Shown here in pieces: positions 7,967-15,205 of a DNA stretch of 64,000 nt. The notes below the pieces were generated by a model. The model did no database searches, was not told the DNA's origin, and worked only from the letters and a program-made list of their open reading frames with translations. Source of the stretch: Streptomyces sp. F001. Lineage in GTDB: Bacteria; Actinomycetota; Actinomycetes; Streptomycetales; Streptomycetaceae. How positions within the stretch are numbered: position 1 is the stretch's first letter; every line of letters starts with the position of its first letter. The position numbers and the translations under genes are program-made. Where the stretch lies: contig NZ_QZWF01000022.1 in NCBI RefSeq assembly GCF_004187715.1, positions 1-64,000 on the forward strand, in the 5' to 3' direction.

Positions 7967-9328
7967 TTGACTCCTGACCTGCTCGCACCACTCGACCTGG
8001 CGTTCTGGAACATCGAGTCCGACCTGCATCCCATGCATCTCGGCGCACTCGGCGTGTTCGCGTCCCACTCGCCCGCCGCCGGTGCCCACGCCGCGGACCT
8101 GCTCGCCGCCCGAGCCGCCGCGGTGCCCGGGCTGCGGATGCGGATCCGGGACGTGTGGCGGCCGCTCGATCTGGGGCAGCCGTTCCCCTTCGGACTCCGC
8201 CGGCCGCTCGCCTTCGGCGGCGCGGCCAGGGAGCCCGCCCCCGACTTCGACCCGCTCGACCACGTCCGGCTGCATGCCCCCACCGCCGACTTCCAGGGGA
8301 TGGCGGGCCGGCTCATGGAGCGTCCGCTGGAGCGCGGCCGGCCGCCGTGGGAGGCGCACGTGCTGCCGGGGGAGGACGGCGTCTCGTTCGCCGTGCTCTT
8401 CAAGTTCCACCACGCCCTGGCCGACGGCCTGCGCGCGCTGACCCTGGCCGCGGCCGTCCTGGACCCCACGGACATGCCGGCCCCGCGGCCCCGCCCCGCC
8501 GAGCCCCCGCGCGGCCTGCTGCCCGACGTGCGCAAGCTGCCCGGGCTGCTGCGCGGCGCCGTGTCCGACATGGGCCGGGCCCTCGACATCGGCGCCTCCG
8601 TCGCCCTGTCCACCCTGGGTATGCGTTCGTCGCCCGCGCTGACCTCGGAGCCCTCCGGCACCCGTCGTACCGCCGGAGTGGTCCTCGACATCGACGACGT
8701 GCACCGCGTCCGCAAGGCCGTCGGAGGTACCGTCAACGACGTCCTGATCGCCGTCGTCGCGGGCGCCCTGCGCCGCTGGCTCGACGAACGCGGCGACGGC
8801 AGCGAGGGCGTCGCGCCGCGCGCGCTGATCCCCGTCTCCAAGCGCCGCCCGCGCACCGCGCACCCACGGGGCAACCGGCTGTCCGGTTACTTGATACAGC
8901 TCCCGGTCGACGACCCCGACCCGCTCGGCCGCCTCGAGGCGGTCCGCACGGCCATGGGCCGCAACAAGGACGCCGGCCCCAACCGGGGCGCGGGCGCCGT
9001 CGCGCTGCTCGCCGACCATGTGCCGGCACTCGGCCACCGGCTCGGCGGCCCGCTGGTCAGCCAGGCCGCCCGGCTGTGGTTCGACATCCTGGTCACCAGC
9101 GTGCCGCTGCCCGGCCTCGGCCTGAAGCTCGGCGGCAACCCCCTCACGGAGGTGTTCCCCTTCGCCCCGCTGGCCGCCGGCCAGTCCCTCGCCGTCGCCG
9201 TCTCGACGTACCGGGGGCGGGTCCACTACGGGCTCGTCGCCGACGCACGGGCCGTACCGGACCTGGACCGGTTCGCTCAGGCGGTGTCCGACGAGGTGGA
9301 GACGCTGATCAAGGCCTGCGCTCCTTGA
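7967..9328 (+). CDS. WS/DGAT-family wax ester synthase / diacylglycerol acyltransferase
   Basis: Transfers fatty acyl groups from acyl-CoA to diacylglycerol or alcohols, making storage triacylglycerol at the inner membrane face. The catalytic HHxxxDG is present as HHALADG at 148-154, within the condensation-domain-like fold. The N-terminus LAPLDLAFWNIE and the later PGNRLSGY-like region (HPRGNRLSGY) are family features, and 453 residues is the usual length. The start is TTG 7967 with GAGG 7 nt upstream. From memory it corresponds to S. coelicolor SCO0958, for which DGAT activity has been reported. It stands alone between two promoter-like gaps. Confidence 0.9.
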   Translation: MTPDLLAPLDLAFWNIESDLHPMHLGALGVFASHSPAAGAHAADLLAARAAAVPGLRMRIRDVWRPLDLGQPFPFGLRRPLAFGGAAREPAPDFDPLDHVRLHAPTADFQGMAGRLMERPLERGRPPWEAHVLPGEDGVSFAVLFKFHHALADGLRALTLAAAVLDPTDMPAPRPRPAEPPRGLLPDVRKLPGLLRGAVSDMGRALDIGASVALSTLGMRSSPALTSEPSGTRRTAGVVLDIDDVHRVRKAVGGTVNDVLIAVVAGALRRWLDERGDGSEGVAPRALIPVSKRRPRTAHPRGNRLSGYLIQLPVDDPDPLGRLEAVRTAMGRNKDAGPNRGAGAVALLADHVPALGHRLGGPLVSQAARLWFDILVTSVPLPGLGLKLGGNPLTEVFPFAPLAAGQSLAVAVSTYRGRVHYGLVADARAVPDLDRFAQAVSDEVETLIKACAP

Positions 9329-9339
9329 TCGCGACGGGT

Positions 9340-9369
9340 TTGGTGGTGCGGCCCGGCGCTCCGTAAAAT
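9340..9369 (+). promoter_or_regulatory. Putative promoter of the SDR gene
   Basis: TTGGTG (9340-9345) and TAAAAT (9364-9369) are separated by 18 bp, about 65 bp before the ATG at 9434, in the only AT-rich patch of the gap. Pattern match only. Confidence 0.35.
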
Positions 9370-9433
9370 CTGCCCTTCGAATGCGGGCGCGACCGGAGCG
9401 CCGCGACGGCAGACACAGGGAACGGCAGCGGCG

Positions 9434-10927
9434 ATGACGGTGACAGAGGATGGCTCGGCGACCACGGACGAGGTGGTGTACGGGCCCGGCATCGACCCCG
9501 AGCGGCTGGCCGTCTGCCTCAGCGTGCTCGAGGAGCTCGACAAGCTGGAGGTCGACCACCCCGACGCGATCGCCGTGCGCCGGGCCACCGCGGGCATCTA
9601 CCGCACCGTCAAGCAGCGCCGCCGCCAGGAGCGCCGGGCCGCCAAGACCGCGCACGACAAGACGGTCACGGAGGCCACGGCGACCGGCTCCGCCCAGCGC
9701 ATCGACGACGAGACGGAGGGCATCCTCCCGTCGTCGATCACGGAAGAGGGCAAGATCGCGGGGATACTCCAGCGCCCGCGCTCCTGCTACACCTGCAAGA
9801 CCCGGTACGTGGAAGTCGACTACTTCTACCACCAGCTCTGTCCCGACTGCGCCCGTCTGAACCGCGCCAAGCGCGACGCCCGCGCCGACCTCACCGGCAA
9901 GCGCGCGCTGCTCACCGGCGGCCGCGCCAAGATCGGCATGTACATCGCGCTGCGGCTGCTGCGCGACGGCGCGCACACGACGATCACCACACGGTTCCCG
10001 AAGGACGCCATCCGCCGCTTCAAGGCCATGGACGACTCGGCGGACTGGATGCACCGCCTCGAGGTCGTCGGCATCGACCTGCGTGACCCGGCGCAGGCCG
10101 TGGCCCTCGCCGACCAGGTCGCCGAGGCGGGCCCGCTGGACATTCTCATCAACAACGCGACGCAGACCGTACGCCGTCTGCCCTCCGCCTACGCCGCCCT
10201 GGTCGAGGGCGAGAGCGCCCCGCTGCCCGCCGGTGAGCTGCCCGCCCACCACGTGATCGGCGCCTTCGGCTCCGGTGCCGTCGACGGCCTGGCCGCGCTG
10301 CCCGTCGGGATCTCCGGCCTCGACGCACAGCAGGTCGCCGACCTCGCCCTGGTCGCCGGCAACGCCAGCGTCGCCCGGCACCACGACGGCACTGCCATCG
10401 ACGCGGGCGGCCTCGTCCCCGACGTCGTCGACACCAACACCTGGGTGCAGACCATCGAGCAGATCTCCCCGGTGGAGCTCCTCGAGACCCAGCTGTGCAA
10501 CTACACGGCGCCGTTCATCCTGATCAGCAAGCTCCGCCCGGTCATGGCCGACGCCGCGAAGAAGTCGGCGAGCGGGCGCGCGTACATCGTCAACGTCTCG
10601 GCGATGGAGGGCGTCTTCGGCCGCGGCTACAAGGGCGCGGGCCACCCGAACACCAACGCCGCCAAGGCCGCGATGAACATGGTCACGCGGACCAGCTCCC
10701 AGGAGATGTTCCAGACCGACGGCATCCTCATGACCTCGGTCGACACCGGCTGGATCACCGACGAGCGCCCCCACTACGACAAGCTGCGCCTGGCCGAGGA
10801 GGGCTTCCACGCCCCGCTCGACCTGGTCGACGGCGCGGCCCGCGTCTACGACCCCGTCGTGCGCGGCGAGGCGGGCGAGGACCTGTACGGCGTCTTCCTC
10901 AAGGATTACGCGCCCGGCAAGTGGTGA
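9434..10927 (+). CDS. Zinc-ribbon-containing short-chain dehydrogenase/reductase
   Basis: The 497-residue protein has an N-terminal region of about 150 residues containing C118-x2-C121-x14-C136-x2-C139, a zinc-ribbon pattern. An SDR Rossmann domain follows (LLTGGRAKIGMYIAL from about 159, LINNATQT). The expected SDR tyrosine position is unusual: the helix before the lysine reads HPNTNAAKAA, so YxxxK is TNAAK, although the serine (NVSAMEG) is kept. Substrate unknown. The last 22 bp overlap the end of the convergent tnpB reading frame, marking the site where the IS607-type element sits against it. The ribosome-binding site is weak. Confidence 0.78.
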   Translation: MTVTEDGSATTDEVVYGPGIDPERLAVCLSVLEELDKLEVDHPDAIAVRRATAGIYRTVKQRRRQERRAAKTAHDKTVTEATATGSAQRIDDETEGILPSSITEEGKIAGILQRPRSCYTCKTRYVEVDYFYHQLCPDCARLNRAKRDARADLTGKRALLTGGRAKIGMYIALRLLRDGAHTTITTRFPKDAIRRFKAMDDSADWMHRLEVVGIDLRDPAQAVALADQVAEAGPLDILINNATQTVRRLPSAYAALVEGESAPLPAGELPAHHVIGAFGSGAVDGLAALPVGISGLDAQQVADLALVAGNASVARHHDGTAIDAGGLVPDVVDTNTWVQTIEQISPVELLETQLCNYTAPFILISKLRPVMADAAKKSASGRAYIVNVSAMEGVFGRGYKGAGHPNTNAAKAAMNMVTRTSSQEMFQTDGILMTSVDTGWITDERPHYDKLRLAEEGFHAPLDLVDGAARVYDPVVRGEAGEDLYGVFLKDYAPGKW

Positions 10928-12627
10928 GACCGTTCCTGTGGGAGTTGGCCGGTGTTGGCCAAATCGCCGTAGACCGGGCCGGTGAGGGCCTGGTGACCTC
11001 GCGAACGGTCTTCGAGGTCGGGGAACAGCACGAGCTGGTCACCTCGGCGTGGTCGGGTCTTGTCGCCCTGGTGGGGCGTGCCCGCTGTCCTGGGTGGGCT
11101 CGTGGTCCCGCGTGGCCTGGGGAGGGGTGCGGTCTGGCCGGTAGCTCTCCGCTGTCCGATCCTCTGGTCGGGAGCGGTCACACCTGGCCGACGCCGGACC
11201 CTGTGGCCCAGGCCGCGTCTGCCGATCGCCACGGCGGCACCGTGGTGCCTGGTGACGGTGGTCCTGGTCTGCTGCTGGAGCGGGGTCTTCCAGTACTTCT
11301 CGCCCCAGATGCTGGTGTAGGCGGGGTCGACGGCGATGACGATGAGGCCCTGGTGGTAGGCCATGCCGCGCAGTCGTTCGCGGAAGCGTGCGGTGGGGAT
11401 GCCCGCGACCGTGCGGCGGAAGCGTTTGCCGTGCCGTCCGCGGCCCATGGTCTCGCGGCCGGTGGCGCGGGCGTCATCGAAGCCGAGGTTCTCGATCACG
11501 ATGCCTGCGCAGCCGTGCTCGTGAGCGAGGACGGTCAGGCGGGTGATCGCTGCGCGGAGGCGGCCGTCGCGCCGGCCGGTGGGGCCGGTCAGTTCCAGCG
11601 GGATGGTGACGGGTTCGCCGACCGGGTTGCCGTACTCGTCGAGGACGGTGGCGGCGAGGTGGTCGGCGTTGAGGTCGACGCTGAGCATGCGCGTGCCCGA
11701 GGCGCGGATCTCCTCTGGTGTGGGCAGTACGGTCTTGTCGGTGGACCAGGAGGCGTCCAGGTACCAGCGGCCGCGGGCCGGGTCGTGGGCGATGTCGTAG
11801 CGGACGGCCCGGTTTGCCGTCACGCGGTCCAACCACTCCTCACGCCGGTGCGAGAACCGCACGGTGCACGTGAGCCGGTAACGGCCGCGGGGCGCGTTGG
11901 CCAGGTGCCGCAGCGGTTCGGGCAGCACGAGGCTCACGGTGCCGTCGTGCGGGTCGACGGTGATGGTGTAGTTCCCGAACGGGGCCGCGGATTCGCCGTC
12001 GGCGGTCAGGAACAGGCGTGACGCCTCCCACCGTCGGCGCCACTGGGCCTCGGTGAGCTGGGCGTCGGCGAGATTGTGACGGGCCTTCAGCAGTCGCCTG
12101 CCGCCCGCAGCGATGGCCGGGCGACCGGACGCGATGCGGGCCTCGACGGCCGCCAGGCGGGTCTTCAGCGCCAACAAGCGGCGCTGCTTGTGGAAGCGCT
12201 CGTTCTGGTCGGCGTAGCCCCGGACCCTCCCCACGCGCTTCTGGCACGGCACAGCCAGGCGGCGCTCGATGGTGCCGATGGCGCGGCGCAGCCCGGCGGC
12301 CTCGTCGTACAGGCACCGTAAGGAGAGCTGGTACTGGTCCTCGCTGGCGCGGGTCATCGCCCCCGCCCACCGCGAGGACGACACGGCCGTGAGCGCCTTC
12401 TTGCGCTCCGCGCGCTGGTTCCGCTTCACCGGCACCTGCCCGATCGCCACCCGCTCGGCGAGATCGGCGCGCTGGTGGCGGCCCAGATGGGAGCCGACGA
12501 GCGTGAGGACTTCGGCATCGGCGGCGCTCAGGCGCAGGCGGTCACGGATACGGGCCCCGGCCGGGGCGGCCACGGTGAAGGGGGCCGTGATCGGGCGCAG
12601 TGCGCGCTTCTTCCGGCGCTTCCCCAT
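10906..12627 (-). CDS. tnpB: TnpB-like RuvC-fold protein of an IS607-type element
   Basis: The 573-residue protein is related to TnpB, the RNA-guided nuclease accessory protein of IS605/IS607 elements. RuvC motif I is SVDLNADHL with D318 and motif II is IVIENLGF with E379. The third site, normally a DRDxNAA-type Asp, reads TRHHGAAVAIGRRG with His in place of Asp (about 461-462), and the usual CxxC zinc-finger pair is absent. This fits a divergent actinobacterial TnpB-related clade. The C-terminal 80 residues are Pro/Arg/Gly-rich. ATG 12627 is chosen because AAGGGGGG lies 7 nt upstream. The frame runs 22 bp into the SDR gene. Confidence 0.78.
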   Translation of the reverse strand: MGKRRKKRALRPITAPFTVAAPAGARIRDRLRLSAADAEVLTLVGSHLGRHQRADLAERVAIGQVPVKRNQRAERKKALTAVSSSRWAGAMTRASEDQYQLSLRCLYDEAAGLRRAIGTIERRLAVPCQKRVGRVRGYADQNERFHKQRRLLALKTRLAAVEARIASGRPAIAAGGRRLLKARHNLADAQLTEAQWRRRWEASRLFLTADGESAAPFGNYTITVDPHDGTVSLVLPEPLRHLANAPRGRYRLTCTVRFSHRREEWLDRVTANRAVRYDIAHDPARGRWYLDASWSTDKTVLPTPEEIRASGTRMLSVDLNADHLAATVLDEYGNPVGEPVTIPLELTGPTGRRDGRLRAAITRLTVLAHEHGCAGIVIENLGFDDARATGRETMGRGRHGKRFRRTVAGIPTARFRERLRGMAYHQGLIVIAVDPAYTSIWGEKYWKTPLQQQTRTTVTRHHGAAVAIGRRGLGHRVRRRPGVTAPDQRIGQRRATGQTAPLPRPRGTTSPPRTAGTPHQGDKTRPRRGDQLVLFPDLEDRSRGHQALTGPVYGDLANTGQLPQERSHHLPGA

Positions 12628-12695
12628 GGCCACGCCCCCCTTCCCGTCAGCTTCTCCAACCGACAAGCAAGACCCTATGCGCGTCCAACAATGGC

Positions 12696-13352
12696 CTACA
12701 AGTCACTTCCCTCGATCGTGGACTTCACTGCCCGCGTCAACGCGCGCGCCTTCGCCGAACGCGCCCCGTACAGGCGGCCGGAGAACGAGGTCACGATCGC
12801 GATCATGTCCCGCACCAGGTCCCCGCCCTCGCCGCCGTCCAACTCCTCGTCCCCGCCGACGATCTCCAGCCGCACGCCCCACGACGGCAGCACCACCTCC
12901 GCCAGCAGCGCTGTACCGAACCGCGCCAGCCGCTCCTCATGCGTCACCAGCAAGGCGGTCACCGCCTCGTCCTGGCACGCCCGCAGCGCCCTGCGCAGCC
13001 CCTTGCGCTTGTCGGAGAGCCCCGATGCCACATCGGTGAACACCCCCGCCACCACGCGCTCCCCGGCCGCCGCCCGCAGACGCTCCACCTGCCGGTCCAG
13101 ATCCCCCTCGGCCCGCTGCCGGTGAGACGGCACACGCCCGTACAGCACCACCGCGCCCTCCGGCTGCACCGGCCGCCCACGACGGCGGGACAAGGCATCC
13201 AGATCCCCCACCCGGAAAACCCGCCGCCCACCCGGCGACCTCCGGTCCTCCAGCACACCCTCAAAGGTGTAGCGGCGCAGCGTTCGCGTCGACACGCCCA
13301 ACCGCTTCGCCGCCCTGCCCGCAGAGATCCAGTCGTCGGCCTTCTCACTCAT
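12696..13352 (-). CDS. tnpA: IS607-type serine recombinase with MerR-like DNA-binding head
   Basis: The 218-residue protein has an N-terminal MerR-type helix-turn-helix (ISAGRAAKRLGVSTRTLRRY, about 9-28) followed by a resolvase catalytic domain (YGRVPSHRQRAEGDLDRQ, LLVTHEERLARFG). This inverted order (DNA-binding domain first) defines IS607 transposases. At the nucleophile position just after RV the codon is CCG (Pro), and Ser is one residue later; the usual motif is YARVSS. Activity is therefore doubtful. ATG 13352 lies inside a 6-bp-arm dyad TCACTC/GAGTGA (13345-13360). tnpB starts 68 bp downstream. Confidence 0.85.
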   Translation of the reverse strand: MSEKADDWISAGRAAKRLGVSTRTLRRYTFEGVLEDRRSPGGRRVFRVGDLDALSRRRGRPVQPEGAVVLYGRVPSHRQRAEGDLDRQVERLRAAAGERVVAGVFTDVASGLSDKRKGLRRALRACQDEAVTALLVTHEERLARFGTALLAEVVLPSWGVRLEIVGGDEELDGGEGGDLVRDMIAIVTSFSGRLYGARSAKARALTRAVKSTIEGSDL

Positions 13353-13443
13353 GCGAGTGACTGTATGGCCAACCGTGACCTACAACCGAATCAACAGCTC
13401 TCAACCCGGCTGGCGTCCTCGCCGAGGCCGGACCAGGCGGACG

Positions 13444-14004
13444 CTACTCGACGGCCCCGAGCCGCGAGTTGCGGGCCGCCACGAGCTCCAGGACCGTGCG
13501 CCAGTCCTCCAGGACCCCCGCGTCGAACCCGATGACCTTGCCGGCCTCGTCGGCCTGCCGCAGGGTCACGGCGTCGTCGGCGAGCGGGTCCCGCTCGAAC
13601 GCGGCCGCCTCCGCGGGACTCATCGGGCCGCCCTGCCTGCTCAGGGTCTGAGCACTCCGCGGGGACAGCTCACGCCCCGCAGACACGGCGGCCAGATAGC
13701 GCTTGGCGGCCACATGCAGTCGTACGAGACGGGAGACCCGTTCACCGAGCAAGGCCCGGACGGCGTCCGCCGCGTGGTCGGCTTGACCGGCCTCGTCGCC
13801 GGGCCGCAGCAGATACCCGATGTCGTGCACCAGGCCCGCGATCTGGAGTTCCTTGTCGGCGGGGCGACTTCGGCGCAGCAGTGCGGCCGTCTGCAGCGCG
13901 TGGTCGTGCAGGTCGACCGGGTCGCCGGTGCAGTCCGGGGTGTCCCGGACTCCGCGGCAGGCGTTCAGCAGATCCATCAGCTCTTCGACACTGCGCAGCT
14001 CCAT
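13444..14004 (-). CDS. HD-domain protein, PhnZ-like diiron oxygenase type
   Basis: The 186-residue protein has the HD superfamily metal set: H33/H35 (DLHDHALQTA), H60-D61 in a VHDIGY motif, H77, H97 and a late Asp in LRQADEAGK. The segment RLHVAAKRYL, with His followed by AKRYL, is characteristic of the PhnZ/TmpB branch that uses a mixed-valence diiron site to cleave organophosphonates, as opposed to simple HD phosphohydrolases. No phosphonate genes are adjacent, so the substrate is unknown. It sits directly beside the IS607 element but is intact. Confidence 0.7.
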   Translation of the reverse strand: MELRSVEELMDLLNACRGVRDTPDCTGDPVDLHDHALQTAALLRRSRPADKELQIAGLVHDIGYLLRPGDEAGQADHAADAVRALLGERVSRLVRLHVAAKRYLAAVSAGRELSPRSAQTLSRQGGPMSPAEAAAFERDPLADDAVTLRQADEAGKVIGFDAGVLEDWRTVLELVAARNSRLGAVE

Positions 14005-14161
14005 GCGCCAGTCCTCCCGCCGGACAAGCCGTTGCCGGACGTCAGCAGATCATGGCCGCCTTGCGAATCGGCCAACGGGACTTGAACTGCGTGGCCCCCG
14101 CAGCCGCTGCTCGAGGGCGTGTTCGCTCGGGTAGGCCGTTCGAGTGATCCGAAAAGAGTCC

Positions 14162-14281
14162 ATTGCGTAACAAATAAGGGTAGTTTTCCCCTGATTGCGC
14201 ACGGGGTGACGCGCAATAGTTACCCACTGTTTTCAGCCCTATCGAGCGGACCCCCGCTCATTTGGTTAGTCTGGTTCAGAC
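14162..14281. promoter_or_regulatory. AT-rich control region ahead of the 57-aa gene
   Basis: The 471-bp gap 14005-14475 contains an unusually AT-rich stretch. It has a perfect 7-bp inverted repeat ATTGCGC (14194-14200) / GCGCAAT (14211-14217), a third related motif ATTGCGTAACA at 14162-14172, and a 5-bp dyad GTCTG/CAGAC (14269-14281). The ATTGCG motif is thus present three times in about 55 bp, suggesting a multi-site operator for the divergent HD gene, the small ORF, or both. From 14282 to 14463 I see nothing further. Confidence 0.5.
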
Positions 14282-14475
14282 GGACAGCCAGAACGGGTCC
14301 CTACCCACACCCACCGTCCGTCCCGGGGCAAGCCGGTGCACAACGGCCTGCTCTCACGCGACCCACCGACGCCACCGCGTCCGCGCAGCAGCACGTCAGA
14401 CCCAACGGACGTCGGGCAGCGGACCGCAGACCGCCGACGCGCCCCGAGGGTGACCCGACACATAAGGAGTGCGCG

Positions 14476-14649
14476 GTGACACCGGAGAAGACGAATCGCG
14501 AACAGCGCCCCAAGGAACGCACGGAGCGCGCGGGCCGCCGCCCCGGCGAGCTCGGCAACCTCGACGTGTGGGCCAGGTCCGCCCCGATCCGCCTGGCGGG
14601 CTACGAGGACGACCTCGCCGAGCCGCACATCCTGCCCAGCGTGGACTGA
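14476..14649 (+). CDS. 57-residue conserved-looking peptide of unknown function
   Basis: GTG 14476 follows a strong AAGGAG Shine-Dalgarno by 6 nt, the best ribosome-binding site in this part of the window, so the small gene is likely real. The N-terminal half is highly charged (Lys, Arg, Glu). The C-terminal half is different in character (LDVWARSAPIRLAGYEDD, ending EPHILPSVD), with aromatic residues and an acidic end. The two-part layout resembles a leader-plus-core peptide, but no modifying enzyme is encoded nearby. A GNAT gene begins 64 bp downstream on the same strand. I do not recognise the family. Confidence 0.6.
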   Translation: MTPEKTNREQRPKERTERAGRRPGELGNLDVWARSAPIRLAGYEDDLAEPHILPSVD

Positions 14650-14713
14650 CCCGGATTTACCCGGCAGGCCCCTTCGCGATCGCCGACGGCATGGGCGTGC
14701 GAGACTCACGCCC

Positions 14714-15196
14714 ATGCTGATCAGGGAAGCAACGGCCGACGACTGGCCGCACATCTGGCCGTTCTGGCACCGCATCGTCGCCGCCGCCGAGACCTACGCC
14801 TGGGACCCGGACACCACCGAGGAAGCGGCCCGCGCCCTGTGGATGAGCCCGGCCAAACGCGTGTACGTCGCCGAGGACGAGACCGGAGCCGTCGTCGGCT
14901 CCGCCTACCTCACCCCCAACTACGGCGGCCCCGCCGCCCGGATCGCCAACGCCGGCTTCATGGTCGACCCCGACCAGGGCGGCCGCGGTATCGGCCGCGC
15001 CCTCGCCGAGCACATCCTGGCCGAGGCCGCGGCCCAGGACTACCGGGGCATGGTGTTCAACGCGGTCGTCGAGACCAACCCGGCGGTCGAGCTCTGGACT
15101 TCTCTCGGCTTCACCATCCTCGGCACCGTGCCGGACGCGTACGACCACCCCCGGCACGGCCCCGTGGGACTGCACATCATGTACAAGGCCCTGTAG
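14714..15196 (+). CDS. GNAT-family N-acetyltransferase
   Basis: The single-domain 160-residue acetyltransferase has the acetyl-CoA binding motif A as VDPDQGGRGIGRALAEH (about 84-100) and the C-terminal NPAVELWTSLGF element. The N-terminus MLIREATADDW is typical for phosphinothricin-acetyltransferase-like GNAT enzymes. Substrate unknown. It lies downstream of the 57-aa gene, may be co-transcribed with it, and converges on the amidase with only 9 bp between stops. Confidence 0.85.
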   Translation: MLIREATADDWPHIWPFWHRIVAAAETYAWDPDTTEEAARALWMSPAKRVYVAEDETGAVVGSAYLTPNYGGPAARIANAGFMVDPDQGGRGIGRALAEHILAEAAAQDYRGMVFNAVVETNPAVELWTSLGFTILGTVPDAYDHPRHGPVGLHIMYKAL

Positions 15197-15205
15197 TCAG
15201 GCGTC

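Larger units (their letters stand above)
10906..13440 (-). mobile_element. IS607-family element (tnpA serine recombinase plus tnpB-like gene)
   Basis: Two same-strand genes form the classic IS607 pair, between the SDR 3' end (10927) and the HD-domain gene (ends 13444). The exact ends are not visible because IS607 elements make no target-site duplication. The motif TTGGCC recurs at the tnpB-side end (two copies, 10944-10949 and 10955-10960) and in inverted form (GGCCAA, 13367-13372) near the tnpA-side end; these could be recombinase-binding repeats. The true right end may be a few bases either side of 10927. Coordinates are approximate. Confidence 0.75.

Noticed and set aside
7946..10810. A 954-codon open frame on the minus strand across the WS/DGAT and SDR genes
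   Set aside because: It is an antisense shadow of two well-supported plus-strand genes with motifs; composition is Arg/Gly/Ala-rich with no domain.
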